Shown here in pieces: positions 27,730 through 32,942 of a DNA stretch of 32,942 nt. Under the pieces are notes generated by a model. It did not search any database, had not been told where the DNA came from, and worked only from the letters and a program-made list of their open reading frames with translations. Source of the DNA: Comamonas_F sp047606565 (GTDB taxonomy: Bacteria > Pseudomonadota > Gammaproteobacteria > Burkholderiales > Burkholderiaceae_C); the NCBI GenBank assembly GCA_047606565.1, contig JASGEH010000014.1:1-32942 (forward strand), in the 5' to 3' direction. A program made the position numbers and the translations under genes. Numbering within the stretch: position 1 is the first letter of the stretch; each line of letters starts with the position of its first letter.

Positions 27730-29031
27730 TCAGCCCGCGACCCTGTACTTGCTGATGTCGATGGCCGTCTTGGCGGTCGCCTGCGGCCGTTCGGGCAGGT
27801 GCAGGCGGGTGGTGGCGGGCGGCGTTTCGGCGACCAATTGGCCGCGCCGCCAGACCTTGAGCCGGGTGGCGCGCAGGCGCAGCGCCTCGACCGGGTCGCG
27901 CGCCTGCAGCAGCACGAAGCTGGCTTCCTTGCCGGGCGCGATGCCGAAGTGGTCGAGTCCCAGGATGGCCGCCGGGTGCGTGGTCACCGCGTCGAAGCAC
28001 TGGCGCATGGCCTGCGGGCTGGTCATCTGCGCCACGTGCAGGCCCATGTGGGCCACGTCCAGCATGTCGCCACTGCCCAGGCTGTACCAGGGGTCCATGG
28101 CGCAGTCCTGGCCGAAGGCCACGGTCAGGCCGGCGGCCATCAGTTCGGGCACGCGCGTCATGCCGCGCCGCTTTGGGTAGCTGTCGTGGCGGCCCTGCAG
28201 GGTGATGTTGATGAGCGGGTTGGCGATGACGTTGAGCCGGGCCTCGGCCATCAGCGCGATCAGCTTGGAGACGTAGTAGTTGTCCATCGAGTGCATGGAC
28301 GTCAGGTGCGAGCCGGTGACGCGGCCGTGCAGGCCCAGGCGCTGGGTCTCGAAGGCCAGCGTCTCGACGTGGCGCGAGTGCGGGTCGTCGGACTCGTCGC
28401 AGTGCATGTCCACCGGCAGGCCGCGCTCGGCGGCCAGTTCGCACAGCAGGCGCACGCTGTCGGCGCCTTGCGCCATGGTGCGCTCGAAGTGGGGGATGCC
28501 GCCGACCACGTCCACGCCCAGGTCGAGCGCGCGCTGGAGGTTGTCGAGACCGCCGGGCGTGCGCAGCACGCCGTCCTGCGGGAAGGCGACGAGCTGCAGG
28601 TCGAGGTAGGGCGCGACGCGGCGCTTGACCTCCAGCAGCGCCTCGACGGGCAGCAAGCTGGCGCTGCTGGTGTCGACGTGGCTGCGAATCGCCAGCAGGC
28701 CGTTGGCCACGGCCCAGTCGCAATAGGCCAGGGCGCGCTCGATCAGCGCGTCGGCCGTGAGCTGCGGCTTGAGTTCGCCCCACAGCGCGATGCCTTCGAG
28801 CAGCGTGCCGCTGGCGTTGATGCGCGGTAGGCCGTAGCTGAGCGTGGCGTCCAGGTGGAAATGGGCATCGACGAAGGGCGGGCTGAGCAACTGGCCCTGG
28901 GCGTCGAGCGTCTGCGCGGCGGGGGCTTGCAGGTGGGGGGCGACTTCGGTGATGCGGCCGTCTTGCACGCCGACGGCCATGTCGGTGCGGCCATCGGGCA
29001 GGGTGGCGTGGGTGATGAGCAGGTCGAGCAT
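27730..29031 (-). CDS. Cytosine deaminase-family amidohydrolase (CodA-like)
   Basis: 433 residues, close to E. coli CodA. Metal and catalytic residues are in place: H-F-H at 57-59, H-C-D-E with His210 and Glu213, S-H-L-T-S-M-H-S with His242, and Asp309 in G-Q-D-C-A-M-D-P-W-Y. Gln152 in F-P-Q-D-G corresponds to the base-binding Gln of CodA. The CodA G-H-D-D turn reads G-Q-D-C, so the residue after the metal Asp, known to influence base specificity in CodA, differs. The substrate may be cytosine, another aminated ring or a related cyclic amide. The ATG at 29031 lacks a good ribosome site. The gene is 84 bp from the divergent hemG and upstream of the CoA-transferase gene. Confidence 0.85.
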   Translation of the reverse strand: MLDLLITHATLPDGRTDMAVGVQDGRITEVAPHLQAPAAQTLDAQGQLLSPPFVDAHFHLDATLSYGLPRINASGTLLEGIALWGELKPQLTADALIERALAYCDWAVANGLLAIRSHVDTSSASLLPVEALLEVKRRVAPYLDLQLVAFPQDGVLRTPGGLDNLQRALDLGVDVVGGIPHFERTMAQGADSVRLLCELAAERGLPVDMHCDESDDPHSRHVETLAFETQRLGLHGRVTGSHLTSMHSMDNYYVSKLIALMAEARLNVIANPLINITLQGRHDSYPKRRGMTRVPELMAAGLTVAFGQDCAMDPWYSLGSGDMLDVAHMGLHVAQMTSPQAMRQCFDAVTTHPAAILGLDHFGIAPGKEASFVLLQARDPVEALRLRATRLKVWRRGQLVAETPPATTRLHLPERPQATAKTAIDISKYRVAG

Positions 29032-29115
29032 GGGCGTGATTCTGGTGGATGCGGGGGCTGCGTTCATCCAAACAAGCAAGAAAGACACCCGGCGCGGCGC
29101 GATTACCATCGCGCG

Positions 29116-29712
29116 ATGACCGATGCCGCCCTTGTCCCCCCAGAAGAAATCCCTGAAGACGCACCCGTCCTGCTGCTCCACGCTAGCCGCTTCGGCCAGA
29201 GCGTGGCGATTGCCGAGGCCATGGCGGCGCGGCTGGAGGCCTCGGGCTGGCGATGCCGCCTGGCGCGGGTGCAGGACGCCCTGGCGCGGGACCTGTCGGG
29301 GCATCGTGCGGTGGTGCTGGTGGCGTCGATCCGCTACGGGCATTTCGACCCGGCCGTGCTGGCGTTTGTCGCGCGGCACGCGGCGGCGCTGTCGCAGGCG
29401 GTGGGGGTGTTCGTGTCGGTCAACCTGACGGCGCGCAAGCCCGGCAAGCGCACCCCGCAGACCAATGTCTACACGCGCAAATTCCTGCAGGCGGCTGCGG
29501 CCAAGGGCTGGCAGCCGGACTTCTGCGAGGTGGTGGCCGGCGCCCTGCGCTACCCGCGCTACAACGGCTTCGACCGCCGCATGATCCAGCTCATCATGCG
29601 GCTGACCGGCGGCGAGACCGACACCCGGTGCGAGGTCGAGTACACCGACTGGGCGCAGGTCGAGGCGCTGGCCGGCCGCATTGCCGAGCGGTTGCGGGAC
29701 GGGGTGGGTTGA
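29116..29712 (+). CDS. hemG: HemG-type (flavodoxin-like) protoporphyrinogen IX dehydrogenase
   Basis: 198 residues. The N-terminal flavodoxin-like strand and P-loop region (L-L-L-H-A-S-R-F-G-Q-S) is near 19-29. The HemG-type A-S-I-R-Y-G-H-F, V-S-V-N-L-T-A-R-K-P and a basic insert follow, with R-Y-P-R-Y-N-G-F-D-R and a C-terminal T-D-W. HemG oxidises protoporphyrinogen IX to protoporphyrin IX, passing electrons through FMN to the quinone pool. The ATG at 29116 is chosen because the long open frame upstream is the shadow of the deaminase. It is the last high-GC gene before the base-composition drop. Confidence 0.9.
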   Translation: MTDAALVPPEEIPEDAPVLLLHASRFGQSVAIAEAMAARLEASGWRCRLARVQDALARDLSGHRAVVLVASIRYGHFDPAVLAFVARHAAALSQAVGVFVSVNLTARKPGKRTPQTNVYTRKFLQAAAAKGWQPDFCEVVAGALRYPRYNGFDRRMIQLIMRLTGGETDTRCEVEYTDWAQVEALAGRIAERLRDGVG

Positions 29713-29927
29713 GCGTGTCGACGGCGCACTTCTTCCATGAAAATGTCCGATGTCAAGTTTTTTGTCGCAAGCAAGGCAGGAAAATAACCTCTTCGTGACA
29801 ACGGGTTAGGCCCGACCTCTCCCTTTGCTTCGCTCTGGCCTCTAATGCACTAGGTGCGACATAGGTGCGTTGCGAATAAGAACACTGGAGCAAGACCGCG
29901 GGGTCTGGCGGGATTGGGGCAAGCTCA

Positions 29928-30797
29928 CTAGTCGATGGAAAGCATGGAAGTCTGCGAAATAGCATTCACGACGTGCTCCATGACAAGTCGCACTGGCTGC
30001 AAGCGGCGAAGATCTCGGTGAACAACCAGCCAGATGTCTCGCGCGAAAGCATCGCCGTCGTGCTCCAGCCGTACTAGGTCGGAATCCGCGTCTCCAATGA
30101 AGCGAGGCAGTCCCGCCACCCCTGCTCCAGTGCGGGCTGCAGCCAGATGGCTGCTGATGTCGCTTAACTCGCAAACCACGGGCCTGCTCCCTGCGATTTC
30201 CAGCAGCCATCTTTGCTGGGGCATATCAGCAAGAGACTCATCATAGGCAATGAAAGTCCAGTTTGCCGATGCTACCGAAGCAGCATAGTCTGGGCTCGCA
30301 TACAGAGCAAACGGCATGCGACCGATGCGGCGTATCACGTTGCTGGATTCCTTCGGACGAACCAGTCGCAAAGCAAGGTCCGCCTCACGTCGACTCAACG
30401 ACACCTGTTGAAGCTGTGCAAGTACTGCAAGTTGAATATTTGGATGAGTGGCACGCAAGTCCGCCAAGTGGCGAGCCAGGAAGTGCGTCGCCAGGACGGG
30501 CGGCGCACTCAAGGTCACTTTTGCATCTAACGATGCTTGATGGGCACGGGCATGGCGCGCAATGCCAAAAGCAGCCGTCTCCATGCGTTGCGCCAACGCC
30601 AAAAGCTGCGTGCCGCGCTCTGTCAGCCGGCAGGCGCGAGGCAGCCGATCGACCAGTTGCATCTGCAATTCGGTTTCCAGCGCGGCCAGGCGGCGGCTGA
30701 CGGTTGCATGATCGACACGCAATGTCCGTGCTGCGCCGGACAGCGTCCCCTCCCTGGCGACCGCCATGAAGTAGCGCAAGTTTTCCCAGTCGAACAT
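29928..30797 (-). CDS. LysR-family transcriptional regulator
   Basis: 289 residues. An N-terminal winged helix-turn-helix lies within residues 5-60 (L-S-G-A-A-R-T-L-x-V-D-H-A-T-V-S-R-R-L), with the V-D-H-A-T pattern seen in the LysR subgroup that resembles GcvA relatives. The effector-binding domain follows from about 90. The ATG at 30797 has GGAG 11 nt upstream. It is divergent from the MFS exporter across 100 bp, the classic regulator-target layout, so it probably controls that gene and itself. Base composition (one 60-base line counted at 53% GC) is well below the neighbouring core genes, suggesting transfer. Confidence 0.92.
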   Translation of the reverse strand: MFDWENLRYFMAVAREGTLSGAARTLRVDHATVSRRLAALETELQMQLVDRLPRACRLTERGTQLLALAQRMETAAFGIARHARAHQASLDAKVTLSAPPVLATHFLARHLADLRATHPNIQLAVLAQLQQVSLSRREADLALRLVRPKESSNVIRRIGRMPFALYASPDYAASVASANWTFIAYDESLADMPQQRWLLEIAGSRPVVCELSDISSHLAAARTGAGVAGLPRFIGDADSDLVRLEHDGDAFARDIWLVVHRDLRRLQPVRLVMEHVVNAISQTSMLSID

Positions 30798-30836
30798 CGG
30801 TGTATTTTCTCCAGTTTAAGTTGCAGTTTTATGGAA

Positions 30837-30865
30837 TTTACGCACGGATTCATACTGCCTAGCAT
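30837..30865 (+). promoter_or_regulatory. Possible promoter for the MFS gene
   Basis: TTTACG (30837-30842) and TAGCAT (30860-30865), spaced 17 nt, in the 100-bp A+T-rich LysR/MFS intergenic region. Each matches 4 of 6 consensus positions. The LysR protein's operator is expected here, but I cannot single one out. Confidence 0.3.
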
Positions 30866-30897
30866 GACGTCAGATCAATACTCTTTGGATTCGCGTC

Positions 30898-32268
30898 ATG
30901 TCTTCTCGCCCTCACTCGTCCCTTGGCACGTTGCTGGCTTCGGCCACGGGATTCGCTGTCGTCCTGCTTGATGTCAGTGTTGTCAATGTCGCACTGGAGG
31001 CGCTGCGCCAGGAGTTTTCGACGGACATCGCCGGGTTGCAGTGGGTGGTCAATGCCTACACGCTGGCATTCGCCGCATTACTGCTGACGAGCGGCGCACT
31101 GGGGGATCGCATTGGCGCGCGACGCATGTTCCTGTGCGGCTTTGCGGTGTTCACTCTTTCATCGCTGCTGTGTGGCGTGGCGAACAGCCTGGAGTTCCTG
31201 ATCGCAGCCCGCCTCGTGCAAGGCATTGGTGCCGCACTACTGGTGCCCAATTCGCTTTCCATGCTGCAAAAGGCGTTTCAACCTGTTGAAGTGCGCAGCC
31301 GAGCGGTGGGCTGGTGGGGCGCGGTAGGCGCGCTTTCGCTCGCCGCTGGGCCGGTGTTGGGCGGCATACTGGTCACACACTTTGGCTGGCGCTCTATCTT
31401 CCTGATGAATCTGCCTATTGGCACCATCGGCATTCTCCTGACTTTGCGCCACGTGGCACGCGATGGGTCTGGCCATCGACGCAGCCTGGATTGGCCCGGT
31501 CAAGCGGCCGCTGCATTGGCGCTTGCGGCGCTCACTGCCAGCTTGATCGAAGCGGGTACGCGCGGATGGAGCGATGCGTGGGTGCAGATGGGCCTGCTGA
31601 CCTTCATACTGGCGCTTGGAAGCTTTCTCTGGATCGAATTGCACACGAAAGCGCCGATGCTTCCACTGACACTATTCCGTGTGCCGATGTTCACGGTTTC
31701 ATCCGTGTCTGGCTTGGTCGTGAACTTTGCGTACTACGGCCTAGTGTTCGTGCTGAGTCTTTTTTTCCAGATCCAGCAGCAGCTTTCTCCCCAGCAGGCG
31801 GGATTTGCTTTTCTGCCCATGACCATTGTCTTGATCGGCGCAAACATCGTGGCAGGCCGGCTCATTACCCACTTGGGAGCACGCCGGCTGATGGTGCTCG
31901 GATTAGGGCTAGCGGCTGTGGGCTACTCTTTGATGCTGCTGGCCAGCCTTGATGGTCGCTACGTTCTCTTGGTCGTGCCAATGCTGATGGCGGGCGGCGG
32001 TATCGCGTTGACGATCCCGACCATGACAAACGCCACGCTGTCGTCCGTGGATGCATCCCGTGCTGGCATTGCTTCTGGTGTGCTCAATTCGGCCAGACAG
32101 ATTGGTGGGATGCTGGGCGTGGCCGTATTCGGTTATTTGGTGCGGGATACGGCCCCCCAGGCATTCATTCACGGTATGTACGTGGCGATGGGGTTGGCGG
32201 TAGTTTGTCTGGTATTGGGGGCGTTGCTCTGCCTGGCAGGCATGCCCAAAGTCAGGCGACAGGAATAG
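30898..32268 (+). CDS. MFS exporter, DHA2 (EmrB/QacA-like) family
   Basis: 456 residues with about 14 hydrophobic segments. DHA2 hallmarks are visible: L-D-V-S-V-V-N-V-A-L at 24-33 in the first helix and motif A G-A-L-G-D-R-I-G-A-R-R at 66-76. Motif C-like glycines (A-L-S-L-A-A-G-P-V-L-G-G) occur in the fifth helix region. Members export drugs, dyes or toxic metabolites by proton antiport; no membrane-fusion partner gene is seen, so it likely acts alone. The substrate cannot be predicted. Codon and base use are less GC-rich than the surrounding core (a sampled 60-base line is 53% GC). It is probably regulated by the divergent LysR protein and is followed 13 bp later by a broken second LysR start. 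Confidence 0.93.
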   Translation: MSSRPHSSLGTLLASATGFAVVLLDVSVVNVALEALRQEFSTDIAGLQWVVNAYTLAFAALLLTSGALGDRIGARRMFLCGFAVFTLSSLLCGVANSLEFLIAARLVQGIGAALLVPNSLSMLQKAFQPVEVRSRAVGWWGAVGALSLAAGPVLGGILVTHFGWRSIFLMNLPIGTIGILLTLRHVARDGSGHRRSLDWPGQAAAALALAALTASLIEAGTRGWSDAWVQMGLLTFILALGSFLWIELHTKAPMLPLTLFRVPMFTVSSVSGLVVNFAYYGLVFVLSLFFQIQQQLSPQQAGFAFLPMTIVLIGANIVAGRLITHLGARRLMVLGLGLAAVGYSLMLLASLDGRYVLLVVPMLMAGGGIALTIPTMTNATLSSVDASRAGIASGVLNSARQIGGMLGVAVFGYLVRDTAPQAFIHGMYVAMGLAVVCLVLGALLCLAGMPKVRRQE

Positions 32269-32281
32269 GCTGTGACTGCTG

Positions 32282-32398
32282 ATGGAGTTTCGACACCTGC
32301 GCTGCTTTCTTGCGGTCGCCGAAGAACTTCACTTCGCCCACGCAGGGCTTTGTTGCATACATGGTCCCCGCCGGCGCGCCCGCAGACTGGCGGCGTGA
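32282..32398 (+). pseudogene. Truncated LysR-family regulator (5' fragment)
   Basis: The ATG at 32282 opens a frame whose first 21 residues (M-E-F-R-H-L-R-C-F-L-A-V-A-E-E-L-H-F-A and on) are the standard LysR N-terminus. Similarity stops near 32344, exactly where an IS-end-like sequence starts. The frame then runs 18 unrelated codons to a TGA at 32396. The helix-turn-helix recognition helix and everything after are missing, so it cannot be functional. It is oriented like the MFS gene and 13 bp after it. Confidence 0.75.
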
Positions 32399-32448
32399 CA
32401 GAAGCGAAGACCAGGAAGCGGACCAATTACGGCGGAGGTCGCTACTGA
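32345..32448 (+). mobile_element. Possible IS end and transposase-start remnant (IS5-like)
   Basis: GGGCTTTGTTGCATA at 32345-32359 resembles the terminal repeats of IS903-like members of the IS5 family, which begin GGCTTTGTTG. It lies precisely at the break in the LysR fragment. About 35 bp inside, a GTG at 32395 opens 17 codons (V-T-E-A-K-T-R-K-R-T-N-Y) that look like a transposase N-terminus before a TGA. No matching inverted end (TGCAACAAAGCC) is seen to the right. This is a scar at most, and the family call is tentative. Confidence 0.4.
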
Positions 32449-32465
32449 GTTATGCGTCACCACTG

Positions 32466-32494
32466 AAAGCCAGCTCGCTGAGCCGGCTTTTTTT
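32466..32494 (+). terminator. Rho-independent terminator
   Basis: AAAGCC-A-GCTC, loop GCT, GAGC-C-GGCTTT forms a stem with one A/C mismatch, followed by four more T. It is oriented to stop transcription from the MFS gene and the LysR fragment. Confidence 0.8.
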
Positions 32495-32632
32495 CGCCTG
32501 CTCCGCTGTGAGTCCCTTCAAGGGATCCCTCGTTTGAGCATGGCACTGAGAAATGGCTCCTCGGTCCATCGCTGGCGCGATGTTCTGCTCACCCAAGGTG
32601 ACGCTTTCTCATCTTGGGGCGGCCTGGCGATG
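32495..32632. other. Non-coding spacer between island and opgH
   Basis: No gene is recognised. It contains the inverted repeat TCCCTT-C-AAGGGA at 32513-32525. Composition returns towards the high-GC background on the right. Confidence 0.5.
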
Positions 32633-32662
32633 AAAAAAGGCTGGCACCTTGCGGTACCAGCC
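32633..32662 (-). terminator. Rho-independent terminator of the opgH-like gene
   Basis: On the minus strand GGCTGGTACC, loop GCAA, GGTGCCAGCC (one G-U pair) forms a 10-bp stem followed by six T, about 65 bp after the opgH stop. Confidence 0.9.
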
Positions 32663-32727
32663 TGGGAAGGCCACACGACCTGGAGGAAGTCGGATGCGTG
32701 TGGCGAGGTTGCAGGGGGCGAGGCCGG

Positions 32728-32942
32728 TCAGGCGGCCAGCGGCAGCGCTTGCGGGGCCGGCTTGGGCTGGGCCAGGCGGGCGGCGTGCTGCCAGGCGCGG
32801 CGCAGGACCACCGGTGAGCGCGATTCCTCGGGAATCAGCATGAAGTTGCGGGCCTGCAGGGCGGCGCCCAGCTTGGTCTGGCTGGTCAGCACGGCCAGCG
32901 GGATGGCCAGCATCATCGGCAGGGCCACCGGCAGCAGCCACA
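32728..32942 (-). CDS. opgH: Glucan biosynthesis glucosyltransferase H (C-terminal part only)
   Basis: About 71 C-terminal residues are visible; the rest lies beyond the window. A hydrophobic W-L-L-P-V-A-L-P-M-M-L-A-I-P-L-A-V-L-T-S helix is followed by L-G-A-A-L-Q-A-R and a cytoplasmic I-P-E-E-S-x-S-P-V-V-L-R, the typical OpgH/MdoH ending. OpgH is the inner-membrane enzyme that makes the beta-1,2-linked backbone of osmoregulated periplasmic glucans, usually with OpgG upstream. Only the tail can be judged, so the call is moderately secure. Confidence 0.7.
   Translation of the reverse strand, partial: WLLPVALPMMLAIPLAVLTSQTKLGAALQARNFMLIPEESRSPVVLRRAWQHAARLAQPKPAPQALPLAA

Noticed and set aside
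29713..29927. Small open frames and the repeated TAGGTGCG (29851 and 29862) between hemG and the LysR gene
   Set aside because: Peptides are short and unrecognised, the repeat is only 8 nt, and no attachment site or IS end could be supported.

Overview
This is a high-GC chromosomal window from a betaproteobacterium. The gene content and order (rpsT divergent from murJ; purE-purK-Sua5; pilR-ampD beside a PP0621-family gene, a CcsA-like gene and ffh; argH beside an AlgZ/AlgR pair) point to Burkholderiales, most likely Comamonadaceae. The family assignment is inference from protein motifs and synteny remembered from relatives; no search was run. Most of the window is conserved core genome, densely packed.

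Left part (1-8985). The 3' end of an FMN-dependent monooxygenase gene is followed by a secreted SGNH hydrolase and argH on the minus strand. A LytS/AlgZ-type kinase and an AlgR-type LytTR regulator form a translationally coupled plus-strand pair. A minus-strand peptide/nickel-type ABC cluster (two permeases, then the binding protein) carries no ATPase genes. A YfhL-type 4Fe-4S ferredoxin lies divergent to it.

Middle part (9059-21803). secA is divergent from a short DciA-like (DUF721) gene. Next come rpsT, divergent from murJ; a SirB1-like gene coupled to murJ; an RcnB-like periplasmic protein; a CnoX-like thioredoxin/TPR chaperone; the purE-purK-Sua5 run; a lysine/alanine/proline-repeat histone-H1-like gene; a gene-poor stretch of about 520 bp; and ampD.

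Right part (21874-29712). A complete PilR-type sigma-54 activator sits where a pilS-pilR pair is usual in relatives, but no pilS is present. A PP0621-family small protein, a CcsA/YpjD-like membrane protein and ffh follow. Then come a CoA-transferase-like protein with an unusual segment order, a cytosine-deaminase-family amidohydrolase and a HemG-type protoporphyrinogen oxidase.

Island (about 29733-32530). Base composition falls from about 70-75% to about 53-60% GC. The segment holds a LysR regulator divergent from a DHA2-type MFS exporter, then a LysR 5' fragment broken where an IS-end-like sequence begins, then a strong terminator. It looks like a small acquired efflux cassette with a decayed edge. 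The window ends in the 3' end of an OpgH/MdoH-like glucosyltransferase gene. No RNA genes, CRISPR arrays or complete transposons were seen, and I found no convincing wholly new multi-gene system. The best leads are the missing pilS, the rearranged CoA transferase, and the LysR/MFS island with its IS scar.
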